A stretch of DNA of 64,000 nucleotides from NCBI RefSeq assembly GCF_008017835.1, contig NZ_VRLT01000056.1, positions 1-64,000 on the forward strand, read 5' to 3'. Shown one piece after another: positions 9,446-17,261 of the stretch. This stretch comes from Mesonia sp. HuA40. GTDB lineage: Bacteria > Bacteroidota > Bacteroidia > Flavobacteriales > Flavobacteriaceae. The position numbers were made by a program, and so were the translations under genes. The notes beneath the pieces are model-generated. The model was not told the origin of the DNA. It did no database searches and saw only the letters and a program-made list of their open reading frames with translations. How positions within the stretch are numbered: the first letter of the stretch is position 1; each line of letters starts with the position of its first letter.

Positions 9446-9474
9446 TTTGACTTTTTTCTAGCTATATAATTTTG
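9446..9474 (+). promoter_or_regulatory. Candidate promoter of the aminopeptidase P gene
   Basis: TTTG (9446-9449) and TAATTTTG (9467-9474) are separated by 17 bp, slightly shorter than the usual spacing. A second -7-like box, TACCTTTG, lies at 9524-9531, only 16 nt before the ATG, and is an alternative without a -33 partner. Confidence 0.4.
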
Positions 9475-9547
9475 CAATTCAGAATCTAGTGCTATATAAA
9501 TAGAGCATTCAACGACAAATTATTACCTTTGAAAAAATTCAAGTTTT

Positions 9548-10840
9548 ATGAGATATCAAGCTATAAACAACGACTTATTTATTGAGAACAGAAAGAACTT
9601 TATGGCGCAAATGCGTCCTTCTAGTTTGGCTGTTTTTAACTCCAATGATATTTATCCAACGGGGGCAGATAGCACCATGCCTTTTCAGCAAGATAAAAAC
9701 ATTTTTTATCTAAGTGGGGTAGATCAAGACCAGAGTATTTTAGTGCTTTTTCCCGATGCACCAAAACCAGAGCATAGAGAAATTCTTTTTCTTACCGAAA
9801 CCAATGAGCATATCGCCGTTTGGGAAGGGGAGAAATTAGACAAAGAAAAAGCGCTTGAAATTTCAGGAGTGAAAACGGTATACTGGTTAAAAGATTTTAA
9901 AAAAGTTTTTCACGAATTAATGGCTCAATGCGATACCATTTATATTAATACCAATGAGCATTACCGAGCCAATGTAGAAACCGAAACAAGAGAAGCGCGT
10001 TTCAATAAATGGATAACAGAAGCCTACCCCGCTCATCAAAGAGCTAAAAGTAATCCTATTTTGCAGCGACTGCGTGCGGTGAAACACAGCTTGGAGTTAG
10101 AAGTAATGCAAGCAGCTTGTAAAATTACCGAAAAAGGATTTAAACGTATTTTAGATTTTGTAAAACCTGGTGTATGGGAATATGAAATAGAAGCAGAATT
10201 TATGCACGAATTTTTGCGTAATCGCTCACGCGGCTTTGCCTACACACCTATTGTGGCTTCGGGTAACAACGCCAATGTTTTGCATTATATAGAAAATAAA
10301 GCACAATGTAAGGCGGGTGAACTTATCTTGCTGGATGTTGGTGCAGAGTATGCTAATTATTCTAGCGATATGTCTCGAACTATTCCCGTTTCAGGAAAAT
10401 TTACCAAAAGACAAAAAGAGGTGTATAATTCGGTTAATAAAGTGAAAGATTTGGCCACTCAACTATTGGTGCCAGGAGCAGATTGGACCGAATACCACAA
10501 AGAAGTTGGTAAGTTGATGACCTCAGAACTGCTTGACTTGAAATTATTAGATAAAGCTGATGTGCAAAATGAAAACCCGGAATGGCCAGCGTATAAAAAA
10601 TATTTTATGCACGGTACCTCACATAATATCGGTTTAGATACGCACGATTATGGTTTATTGTATGAGCCTTTAAAAGCGAATATGGTGTTTACTGTAGAAC
10701 CAGGAATTTATATCCCCGATGAAGGTTTTGGTATTCGCTTAGAAGATGATGTGGTTATTCAGGAACAAGGTGAACCCTTAAATCTAATGGCTGATATCCC
10801 TATTGAGGCTGATGAAATTGAAGATTTAATGAATAAATAA
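9548..10840 (+). CDS. Aminopeptidase P family protein (Xaa-Pro aminopeptidase)
   Basis: A 430-residue M24B metallopeptidase removing N-terminal residues that precede proline. Residues 1-165 are the AMP N-terminal creatinase-like domain (YPTGADSTMPFQQDKNIFYLSG). The catalytic pita-bread domain follows. Metal ligands are visible: Asp263 (LLDVGAEY), Asp274 (YSSDMSRTIP), His359 within HGTSH (355-359), Glu384 (TVEPGIYIP) and Glu399 (RLEDDVVI). There is no signal peptide, so it is cytoplasmic. It is monocistronic with a bidirectional terminator after it. Length and full ligand set match bacterial PepP. Confidence 0.93.
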   Translation: MRYQAINNDLFIENRKNFMAQMRPSSLAVFNSNDIYPTGADSTMPFQQDKNIFYLSGVDQDQSILVLFPDAPKPEHREILFLTETNEHIAVWEGEKLDKEKALEISGVKTVYWLKDFKKVFHELMAQCDTIYINTNEHYRANVETETREARFNKWITEAYPAHQRAKSNPILQRLRAVKHSLELEVMQAACKITEKGFKRILDFVKPGVWEYEIEAEFMHEFLRNRSRGFAYTPIVASGNNANVLHYIENKAQCKAGELILLDVGAEYANYSSDMSRTIPVSGKFTKRQKEVYNSVNKVKDLATQLLVPGADWTEYHKEVGKLMTSELLDLKLLDKADVQNENPEWPAYKKYFMHGTSHNIGLDTHDYGLLYEPLKANMVFTVEPGIYIPDEGFGIRLEDDVVIQEQGEPLNLMADIPIEADEIEDLMNK

Positions 10841-10872
10841 AAGTAGTATCTTTTCGAGATTATTATTTTTTA

Positions 10873-10907
10873 AAACAAAAGGAAGCTCAACGAGCTTCCT
10901 TTTGTTT
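10873..10907. terminator. Bidirectional intrinsic terminator
   Basis: A perfect 16-bp inverted repeat (AAACAAAAGGAAGCTC and its complement) with a 3-nt loop lies between the convergent aminopeptidase P and serine hydrolase genes. T-rich sequence on both outer sides allows termination from either direction. Confidence 0.87.
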
Positions 10908-10920
10908 GTTTATAAAAAAC

Positions 10921-12471
10921 CTAGTCCTTAATCCGCTTTAGCTTTAAGTCGCCAAAGTCGAAACTAAAATCGGTAATAGGAGCAATATATTGCATACGCG
11001 CTTGTTGGGCAATTGCGTTTTCATCTAAACTAAAAATCACAAAAACATCGGCATCAAAACTTCTGTTATCCCACTTGGCAACATAAGTGGTAGCGCTATA
11101 AGGCAACAAATCGCCCACCAGTTGAGAAGATCTAAAAGAAGCTATGCGTAATTTACCTTTATCTTGATAGATTTTAAAGGTTCCCATCCAATTGTCTTTG
11201 TATTCTCCAATTATTTGTTTTGGAGTAATAATTTGTGGATTTTCTTTGGCTAAATCCACTTGATGGTAAACTGCACGCTTTATACTATCATTTTTGGCTA
11301 GCCAATCTTGGTTTTGTTTGTCATAACGTGTTAACCAATCTCTATTTTTGTACCCTAGGTAGCTATCTTTAATCGTATTGGTAATGGTTTTAAAAGCATT
11401 GCCATTCATTTGATTGGTGAGAACCACAATACCAAGATCTAATTCTGGAATTAACGTAAATTGAGTTACCGTTCCTAGTAAACCTCCGGTATGTGTTACT
11501 TCTTTATAGCCGGCAACATCTTTAACAAACCAACCTAAAGCATAACCAAAAAAATGCGTGTTATAATCGTTTTTTGGGCTTACTGGTAGGGGAGTTTGCA
11601 ATTGCCAAAGTTGGTGCAATTGCTTGGCAGGTAACAATTGTATGCCATTTTTGGTTTGAGCATTATTCATTAAAAATTGAGCCCATGTAAGCATATCGGG
11701 AATATTACTCATAATTCCTCCTGCAGGATTAGCGGTTTCGCTCCAGTCATGCGGTATTTGAATCACTTTACCTTCGGTGCGGGTATGCGCCGCTATACTA
11801 TTGCTTTTATCGCTTACCCGATTGTAGGCTGCCTTACTGTTTTTCATGCCTACCGGTTGCATAATACGCTGCTCGATAAACTCCTCCCAACTGAGTCCGC
11901 TTAAACGTTCAATTACTTCACCGGCAACAATATACATATTATTGTTATAAGCAAACTCACTTCTCAGAGAGCTAGTTGGCGCTATATGTTTTAAATTGGT
12001 TACAATTTCTTGAGCGCTAAAGTCATTTCCTTCGGGAAAGAACATCAAATCACCTGCTCCCAAACCAAGACCGCTATTATGGGTGAGTAAATCTTTAATG
12101 CGCATATTTTCGGTGGCATAAGCATCTTGTAACCTGAATTCTGGCAGGTGATCACGCACTTTGTCATCCCATTTTACTAAGCCATCTTCAACCAGCATGG
12201 CTAGTGCAAAGGCAGTAAAACCTTTTGAATTAGAGGCAACCCCCACCAAGGTTTTTTCGTTCATTGGTAATTTAGACTGCAATGAACGCAAACCGTGGCC
12301 TTTGGCGTAAACTACCTTCCCGTCTTTAACAATACCAACAGAAATACCCGGCACTTCAAAGGTTGTTAAGGTGTTTTTTACCAAATCATCAATTTGTTTT
12401 TCGCTAAGTTGTGCCTGGGAAATGGCGGTACAAAGCATGAATAAAAATAAAAGGTACGGACTAATTTTCAT
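10921..12471 (-). CDS. Serine hydrolase, class C beta-lactamase family, periplasmic
   Basis: A 516-residue exported protein with a signal peptide (residues 1-20, ending AISQAQ). The beta-lactamase/DD-peptidase core has SxxK at Ser80-Lys83 (SNSK), YxN at Tyr175-Asn177 (YNN), and the third motif HTG at 327-329, in place of KTG as in many esterase-like members. About 120 C-terminal residues (from near 390) form an extra beta-rich domain with the IGEYKDNWMGTFKIY pattern of DUF3471-type extensions. It is probably a peptidase or esterase acting on peptidoglycan-like or D-amino acid substrates, not a resistance enzyme. Antibiotic hydrolysis cannot be inferred. It is divergent from the alpha/beta hydrolase gene, with only 44 bp between start codons. 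Confidence 0.9.
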   Translation of the reverse strand: MKISPYLLFLFMLCTAISQAQLSEKQIDDLVKNTLTTFEVPGISVGIVKDGKVVYAKGHGLRSLQSKLPMNEKTLVGVASNSKGFTAFALAMLVEDGLVKWDDKVRDHLPEFRLQDAYATENMRIKDLLTHNSGLGLGAGDLMFFPEGNDFSAQEIVTNLKHIAPTSSLRSEFAYNNNMYIVAGEVIERLSGLSWEEFIEQRIMQPVGMKNSKAAYNRVSDKSNSIAAHTRTEGKVIQIPHDWSETANPAGGIMSNIPDMLTWAQFLMNNAQTKNGIQLLPAKQLHQLWQLQTPLPVSPKNDYNTHFFGYALGWFVKDVAGYKEVTHTGGLLGTVTQFTLIPELDLGIVVLTNQMNGNAFKTITNTIKDSYLGYKNRDWLTRYDKQNQDWLAKNDSIKRAVYHQVDLAKENPQIITPKQIIGEYKDNWMGTFKIYQDKGKLRIASFRSSQLVGDLLPYSATTYVAKWDNRSFDADVFVIFSLDENAIAQQARMQYIAPITDFSFDFGDLKLKRIKD

Positions 12472-12503
12472 ACGTAGTTAGACTTTTTAAAGGGTGAACA
12501 TTG

Positions 12504-12511
12504 TACTTTTG
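12504..12511 (+). promoter_or_regulatory. -7 promoter box TACTTTTG immediately before a start codon
   Basis: A perfect TAnnTTTG box ends 4 nt before ATG 12516. Transcription would therefore start at or next to the start codon, implying a leaderless or nearly leaderless mRNA. No TTTG lies at ideal -33 spacing, which lowers confidence. Confidence 0.5.
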
Positions 12512-12515
12512 CGCT

Positions 12516-13292
12516 ATGCAAAATTTCATCAAATACAAAAATATACAAATTGCCTATACAGACACGGGGCGAGGTGAGGTAATTGTACTTTTACACGGTT
12601 TTTTAGAAAACCTCAGCATGTGGGAGGCTATACTGCCAGAATTGCCTGAAAAAAAGCGCTTTATTTGTGTAGATTTATTGGGGCATGGCAGTTCGCAGCG
12701 CTTGGGTTATATTCATACTATGGAAGAGATGGCACAATCAATTAACCATTTGCTCAATCAACTAAATATAAAACAAGCTACTTTTTTAGGGCATTCAATG
12801 GGAGGTTATGTTGCACTCGCTTTCGCGGAATTATTTCCGTTAAGGATAAAAAAAATGTTGCTTTTAAATTCAACACCGCTAGCCGATTCCTCCGAACGTG
12901 TTGTCAATAGAAATCGAGCCATTCGCCTGGTAAAGCAAAACAAGAATGCTTTTGTGCGGATGGCAATCACTAATCTATTCGGAAAAGAAGGTAGAGAGCA
13001 ATTACAAGAACACATCAACACGCTCGTTGAACAGGCGCAGCAAATGCCAGTAGAAAATATTGTAGTGGCCATAGAAGGTCTGAAGTCTAGAAAGAATAGA
13101 ACCCATATTTTGAACAATTTTACTGGAGAGAAAATATTCTTGGCAGGTGAAGAAGATGAAATTGTTCCTTTAGAAAGCTTACAGCAACTCGCCAAAGCAA
13201 CCCATACTCAACTTAAGACTTTTAAAGGCGGACATATGACACATTTAGAAGCTAGAGCAGAATTGTTGGAGTTTCTTAGGAATTCTATTTAA
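12516..13292 (+). CDS. Alpha/beta hydrolase
   Basis: A 258-residue alpha/beta hydrolase fold protein. It has the oxyanion-hole motif HGFLENLSMW (27-36), nucleophile elbow GHSMGG with Ser94, an acid residue in GEEDEIVP and the catalytic His in GGHMTHLE near the C-terminus. It belongs to the broad esterase/MenH-like group. The substrate is not predictable. I chose ATG 12516 over the in-frame TTG at 12501 because the -7 box at 12504-12511 would start transcription after the TTG, and because the family homology begins at this Met. There is no signal peptide, so the protein is cytoplasmic. Confidence 0.88.
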   Translation: MQNFIKYKNIQIAYTDTGRGEVIVLLHGFLENLSMWEAILPELPEKKRFICVDLLGHGSSQRLGYIHTMEEMAQSINHLLNQLNIKQATFLGHSMGGYVALAFAELFPLRIKKMLLLNSTPLADSSERVVNRNRAIRLVKQNKNAFVRMAITNLFGKEGREQLQEHINTLVEQAQQMPVENIVVAIEGLKSRKNRTHILNNFTGEKIFLAGEEDEIVPLESLQQLAKATHTQLKTFKGGHMTHLEARAELLEFLRNSI

Positions 13293-13427
13293 AACAAATA
13301 AGCTCGGAAAACAAGAATATTCTCTTCTTATAAAGGTCATTATAGCGTTTTCCTTTATTTGCCGACGGGTTTGGCTAGGGAAACTAATGATTTATATAAT
13401 TCCAATTTTTTAAAATAAGAATTAACT

Positions 13428-13457
13428 AAAAAACCAGCTCCAAAGAGCTGGTTTTTT
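13428..13457. terminator. Bidirectional intrinsic terminator
   Basis: A 13-bp inverted repeat (AAAAAACCAGCTC and its complement) with the loop CAAA sits between the convergent alpha/beta hydrolase and aspartate kinase genes. A6 and T6 flanks give U-tracts in both directions. Confidence 0.88.
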
Positions 13458-13499
13458 CGGTTTAACAAAATAAATACTTGGGGTAACCGAATATGAATT

Positions 13500-14849
13500 T
13501 TAGTATTCAACCAATTCAGGCAGTTCTTTTTTTGGGGTGCGAAACACATAGTGGTTAAGTTTATTTAAAACTGCCTTTTTGGCTGAAGTATTTACCAATA
13601 AAGATATATTGTTGTTGCTGCCACCGTATGCGATCATACGTAAATTTACATCTTGCATTATTTGAAAAAGTCTTGAGGTATCTGGGTGATTAACAATAGA
13701 ATTACCAACTAAGCAAATAATACTCATTTCTTGTTCTATTTGAACGCGAGAAAACACCGATAACTCTTTGGCTATTGGTTCTAAATAAGTGTCGTTGTCT
13801 ATGGTTAAAGAGATGGCAATTTCAGAAGTAGTTATCATATCTATGGCTGTTTGATAACGTTCAAAAATGTCAAAAACCTTTTTTAAAAATCCGTGAGCCA
13901 GCAGCATGCGTTCAGATTTTATTTTTATAACGGTAATGCCATCTTTGGCAGCAATGGCCTTGATCCCAGTCTTACAGGTTTTCTGTGTGATTAAGCTCCC
14001 TTTTGCTTCTGGTTGCACAGTATTTTTTAAACGTACAGGTATGCCTAGGTTTTTAACAGGCAATACCGTTGCCGGATGCAAGATTTTTGCACCAAAATAA
14101 GCCAACTCAGCCGCCTCATCAAAAGATAATTCTGCTAATGGTTTGGTGGGTGTTACATACCTAGGGTCGTTATTGTGAAAGCCATCAATATCACTCCAAA
14201 TTTGAACTTCTTCTGCTTCTAAACAAGCACCAATAATCGTGGCGGTATAATCGCTCCCGCCACGACCTAAATTGGCAATTTCACCCTTGGCATCTAAACA
14301 AATAAAACCTTGGGTAACCCATATAGGATTATTGGGGTAACCTATACATTGTTGTTTAAGCTGTTGCTTGATATAAAAATAATCGGGTTCACCGTCTTTA
14401 TCGGTGCGCATAAAATCTAGAGCAGGTAAGTATATATGTTCAATTTGTTGTGATTTAAAATACAAACTTATTAATCGACTAGAAAACAATTCTCCTTGAG
14501 CAATAATCTCATTTTTTAGGCTTTCGCTGAAGGGCTTTTGGAAACATCCTGCCAACCAGGTAGCTAGTAAACCAACATATTCTAGGGCTACCTGAAGTTG
14601 CTCAGGATGATTTTCCAATAGATCACAACTAAATTTTCTAAAGTGATGCGTAATTTGTTCGATTAACTCATTAGTCGCTTTAAAATTTTCTTGCGCCAAA
14701 AAATCAGCAAAAAGAGTTAACTGATTGGTGCTTCCGCTCAATGCCGAAAAGACCATAAATTTTGATCCTGATCTTTGAGCTATATGGGCAATTTGTGCAA
14801 TATTATTTGCACAGCTTACAGAGGTTCCACCGAATTTTAAAACTTTCAT
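13500..14849 (-). CDS. lysC: Aspartate kinase (monofunctional, two ACT domains)
   Basis: A 449-residue aspartokinase catalysing ATP-dependent phosphorylation of aspartate, the first step toward lysine/diaminopimelate, threonine and methionine. The N-terminal kinase motif KFGGTS is at residues 5-10. Other kinase motifs are GRGGSDYTATIIGACLEA, the aspartate/ATP-site IWSDIDGFHNNDPRYV and FGAKILHPATVLP. From about residue 290 there are tandem ACT domains (IKIKSERMLLAHGFLKKVFDIF and MSIICLVGNSI...), expected to bind amino-acid effectors. It resembles the LysC (AK III) type. There is no fused homoserine dehydrogenase. Its start lies beside a perfect 24-bp palindrome that overlaps a -7 box, so transcriptional control is plausible. 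Confidence 0.93.
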   Translation of the reverse strand: MKVLKFGGTSVSCANNIAQIAHIAQRSGSKFMVFSALSGSTNQLTLFADFLAQENFKATNELIEQITHHFRKFSCDLLENHPEQLQVALEYVGLLATWLAGCFQKPFSESLKNEIIAQGELFSSRLISLYFKSQQIEHIYLPALDFMRTDKDGEPDYFYIKQQLKQQCIGYPNNPIWVTQGFICLDAKGEIANLGRGGSDYTATIIGACLEAEEVQIWSDIDGFHNNDPRYVTPTKPLAELSFDEAAELAYFGAKILHPATVLPVKNLGIPVRLKNTVQPEAKGSLITQKTCKTGIKAIAAKDGITVIKIKSERMLLAHGFLKKVFDIFERYQTAIDMITTSEIAISLTIDNDTYLEPIAKELSVFSRVQIEQEMSIICLVGNSIVNHPDTSRLFQIMQDVNLRMIAYGGSNNNISLLVNTSAKKAVLNKLNHYVFRTPKKELPELVEY

Positions 14850-14865
14850 ATTAGTTTAATCTGAG

Positions 14866-14889
14866 TTCAAATGTATAAGTACATTTGAA
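14866..14889. promoter_or_regulatory. Palindromic operator / back-to-back -7 boxes between lysC and the divergent gene
   Basis: Perfect 10-bp arms TTCAAATGTA and TACATTTGAA flank TAAG. Each arm contains a -7 box TACATTTG for one direction: minus strand 14875-14868 toward aspartate kinase (leader about 15 nt) and plus strand 14880-14887 toward the gene at 14951. A dimeric repressor bound here would block both promoters. The binding protein is unknown. Confidence 0.5.
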
Positions 14890-14950
14890 TCATTCCATTT
14901 TTTTATCAAAAATTGACTAATTTTACACAATCTGTTAAATATATAACATT

Positions 14951-15613
14951 ATGAAGACTGTAGCACAGGCTGTTGGAGAAGTGGTGAAAGGGCAACACTT
15001 TTTAGAAGAAGCTTTAGCTCGAGGTATTGTAAACTATAGTGCTTTGGCAAGTGATTTACAGCCTAAAATCAGTGATTTGCTTAGAAAACCTGTAAAGACA
15101 GGAGCTATTATGATGGCGTTGCGTAGATATCCTATCCCGCCGCATATTCATCAATCTGGGCAAATAAAAAAAAGCCTACGGCTTTTGGGCGATATAACCT
15201 TAAAATCAGATATTGTGGCTTATACATTTGAGAATTCTGCCACTTTAATTCCATCTCAAGTAAAGTTACTCGATAAAATAAACCATCGAGAGCAACTTTT
15301 TTATGCGTTTACCCGAGGTATAACCGAGAGTAATTTAATGATTTCAGGTGCACAGAAAGATTTGGTGAATAGCTATTTTAAAGGAGAAAGGCAGATGCAT
15401 TTTCGGGCAAATTTATCCGCTATAAGCGTAAAACTGCCACAAGATAATTATAAAATTACCGGATTGTACTATCAAATTTTCAAGGATTTGGCCTGGAACG
15501 GCATTGCGGTTTATGATGTGGTATCAACCACCAATGAATTTATAGCCTTGGTAGATGATGCGCTGGTTGAAAAAGCTTTTACCGTTATAAAACGTCTAAA
15601 ATCAAACTATTAA
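14951..15613 (+). CDS. Uncharacterised cytoplasmic protein, divergent from aspartate kinase
   Basis: A 220-residue soluble protein with no signal peptide or membrane helix. Residues about 1-65 are helical (VKGQHFLEEALARGIVNYSALASDLQPKI, then VKTGAIMMALRRY) and look like a winged-helix or small helical module. Residues about 75-215 alternate strands and helices twice (LLGDITLKSDIVAYTFENS; LYYQIFKDLAWNGIAVYDVVSTTNEFIALVDDALVEKAFTVIKRL), which resembles tandem ACT-like domains. A helical module with ACT-like repeats, placed opposite aspartate kinase behind a shared palindromic promoter, suggests an amino-acid-responsive regulator. This is inference. I cannot assign a named family. Confidence 0.6.
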   Translation: MKTVAQAVGEVVKGQHFLEEALARGIVNYSALASDLQPKISDLLRKPVKTGAIMMALRRYPIPPHIHQSGQIKKSLRLLGDITLKSDIVAYTFENSATLIPSQVKLLDKINHREQLFYAFTRGITESNLMISGAQKDLVNSYFKGERQMHFRANLSAISVKLPQDNYKITGLYYQIFKDLAWNGIAVYDVVSTTNEFIALVDDALVEKAFTVIKRLKSNY

Positions 15614-15627
15614 ATAATTTATATTAA

Positions 15628-15816
15628 ATGAAGAAAAGATTACTCGCTGTTCTAGTTCCTGTTGTGCTTTTAAATGCAATTGTTTTATGGCAATTATTGA
15701 ATCAAATTATAAATTATGAAGATCAGCTTTGGAGGTTATTAGCTCTTTTAGGAGGTTTTTTGTTAATAACTCCGTTTTCAATTTGGATTATACTAAAGCT
15801 AATGAAATCAAAATAA
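15628..15816 (+). CDS. Small two-helix membrane protein
   Basis: A 62-residue protein with two predicted transmembrane helices (LLAVLVPVVLLNAIVLWQLL and LLALLGGFLLITPFSIWIIL) joined by a short acidic turn, and a Lys-rich C-terminus. It starts 14 bp after the preceding gene and is followed directly by a strong terminator, so it is the second gene of a two-gene unit. No family is recognised. The spacing and clean hydrophobic pattern support it being real. Confidence 0.6.
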   Translation: MKKRLLAVLVPVVLLNAIVLWQLLNQIINYEDQLWRLLALLGGFLLITPFSIWIILKLMKSK

Positions 15817-15822
15817 ATCAAT

Positions 15823-15852
15823 TAAAAATCCCGCTCATTGGCGGGATTTTTA
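15823..15852. terminator. Bidirectional intrinsic terminator
   Basis: A perfect 12-bp inverted repeat (TAAAAATCCCGC and its complement) with the loop TCATTG lies between the small membrane protein gene and thiL, which converge on it. Confidence 0.87.
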
Positions 15853-15871
15853 AATAATATAAGCTTAGGTT

Positions 15872-16945
15872 TTATTCTTTATCCTTTTCATCTTCAAAAG
15901 AATTCCATCCTCTTGCTTTAATAGGTATTTTTTGGTTCGCACGAGTTATTAAGTGCATGCCTTCTTTTTCTTCGGTCATATGGCCAATTACGGTTAAATT
16001 AGGGTTGCCCTTAATCTTATCGTAATCGTTTTGATCTATGGTAAACAATAATTCATAATCTTCGCCACCACTCAAAGCAATGGTTGTACTGTCAATATTA
16101 AATTCTTCGCATACCGAGATAACAGCTGGGTCTAACGGAATTTTTTCTTCAAACAAATTTGCTCCAACCTTAGCATTTCTGCATAAATGTATTATTTCAG
16201 AAGAAAGACCATCGCTAATATCTATCATACTGGTAGGTTTTACCTCGAGCGCCTCTAGGAGTTGAGGAATGTCTTTTCTAGCTTCGGGCTTTAATTGCCG
16301 TTCAACTAAATAGGCGTAAGGTTCTAAATCGGGTTGCGCATTAGGATTTACTTTAAACACCTCATTTTCTCTTTCTAAGACTTTAAGTCCCATAAAGGCA
16401 GCGCCAAGATCACCCGTTACTACCAATAGGTCATTCGGCTTTGCTCCACTTCTATAGGTAACTTTATTGGTTTGCACTTGTCCAATTGCGGTAATGCTAA
16501 TTACCAGACCACTTTGTGAGGAGGTAGTGTCGCCGCCTATCAAATCAACTTTATAAGTGTCGCAAGCTAAAGTGATACCAGCATATAATTCTTCAAGCGC
16601 TTCTACAGGAAAACGGTTAGATACCGCTACAGACACGGTTATTTGTGAAGCTTGGGCGTTCATGGCATACACATCAGATAAATTTACCATCACGGCTTTG
16701 TAACCTAAGTGTTTTAAAGGGGTGTAGGCCAAATCAAAATGAACTCCTTCAATCAGCATATCGGTGGTGATCACACTTTGCTCTTTTTCGTGATTAATCA
16801 CCGCGGCATCATCGCCAATGCCTTTATGGGTGGTTGGCTGGTGGGTTTTTACAAAGCGAGTAAGGTGATCTATAAGTCCAAATTCGCCTAATTCAGATAA
16901 GCTGGTTTTGGGTAAATTGTCTTCAAACATAAGTGATTTTTCCAA
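15872..16945 (-). CDS. thiL: Thiamine-phosphate kinase
   Basis: A 357-residue ThiL that phosphorylates thiamine monophosphate to thiamine diphosphate, the cofactor required by SucA encoded at 33620. The N-terminal AIRS-like ATP domain has GIGDDAAVI, TTDMLIEGVHFDL and NLSDVYAMNA. The second half has VGGDTT-type DLIGGDTTSSQSG, MIDISDGLSSEI and SGGEDYELLFTI. All hallmark motifs are present and length is normal for Bacteroidota. Two starts are possible: ATG 16945 or ATG 16930 (MFEDN...). A -7 box TAATTTTG on the minus strand (16966-16959) leaves a very short leader for the first, so 16930 is a realistic alternative. Confidence 0.94.
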   Translation of the reverse strand: MEKSLMFEDNLPKTSLSELGEFGLIDHLTRFVKTHQPTTHKGIGDDAAVINHEKEQSVITTDMLIEGVHFDLAYTPLKHLGYKAVMVNLSDVYAMNAQASQITVSVAVSNRFPVEALEELYAGITLACDTYKVDLIGGDTTSSQSGLVISITAIGQVQTNKVTYRSGAKPNDLLVVTGDLGAAFMGLKVLERENEVFKVNPNAQPDLEPYAYLVERQLKPEARKDIPQLLEALEVKPTSMIDISDGLSSEIIHLCRNAKVGANLFEEKIPLDPAVISVCEEFNIDSTTIALSGGEDYELLFTIDQNDYDKIKGNPNLTVIGHMTEEKEGMHLITRANQKIPIKARGWNSFEDEKDKE

Positions 16946-17006
16946 TATTTATAAAATGCAAAATTAGTAGAATAATGACTAACAGAATGCATATTAGTAA
17001 AAATTT

Positions 17007-17026
17007 ATCGCTTCCGCGGAAGCGAT
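17007..17026. repeat. Perfect 20-bp GC-rich palindrome
   Basis: ATCGCTTCCGCGGAAGCGAT is self-complementary over its full 20 bp and is much more GC-rich than its surroundings. It lies between the thiL and sufA promoters. I found no second intergenic copy in this window. It could be a dispersed REP-like palindrome of the genome, a protein-binding site, or a compact cruciform. Confidence 0.6.
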
Positions 17027-17225
17027 TCTAGATTTAAAATTTAAAAAGTAAGTTTAGCACTGGCTGCTCAAGGATAAGGCATTTTGTAAAATTATAACCT
17101 ATTTATTTCTAGGTAATTATGGTTATCGTATTGTAAGATAGAAATGGATTATGCTTTATAATTTAAACCTATGCATAAATAAATAAAATAACTAAAGTCG
17201 CTATGGGATTAAGCGGGCTATATTG

Positions 17226-17233
17226 TATCTTTG
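17226..17233 (+). promoter_or_regulatory. sufA -7 promoter box TATCTTTG
   Basis: A perfect TAnnTTTG match lies 28 nt before ATG 17262. No clear -33 TTTG is at the expected distance, so only the -7 half is supported. Confidence 0.5.
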
Positions 17234-17261
17234 TGGGCAATATAGTTTAAATAAAATTAAG

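Larger units (their letters stand above)
9112..9547. other. Divergent intergenic region sdhC / aminopeptidase P
   Basis: A 436-bp gene-free stretch between two divergent transcription units. It holds the sdhC promoter at the left (9143-9173), a 17-nt interrupted palindrome (9393-9409), and one or two candidate promoters for the plus-strand gene (9446-9474, 9524-9531). The rest is AT-rich with no credible reading frame on either strand and no RNA gene that I recognise. Confidence 0.7.
16946..17261. other. Divergent intergenic region thiL / sufA with a 20-bp palindrome
   Basis: A 316-bp gene-free region. It holds the thiL -7 box TAATTTTG (minus strand, 16966-16959), a perfect GC-rich palindrome at 17007-17026, nested short inverted repeats (ATAACC 17094-17099 / GGTTAT 17121-17126; ACCTA / TAGGT inside), and the sufA -7 box TATCTTTG at 17226-17233. 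No protein-coding frame is credible. The nested repeats lie about 100 bp upstream of the sufA promoter box and might be a regulator site, but this is weak. Confidence 0.6.

Noticed and set aside
10921-12471. Antibiotic-resistance beta-lactamase
   Set aside because: The third motif is HTG and the protein has an extra C-terminal domain, typical of esterase or peptidase-like serine hydrolases of the same fold. Resistance cannot be inferred.
12806-13195. A 129-codon antisense frame within the alpha/beta hydrolase gene
   Set aside because: Ser/Phe-rich shadow of the plus-strand gene with no independent signals.
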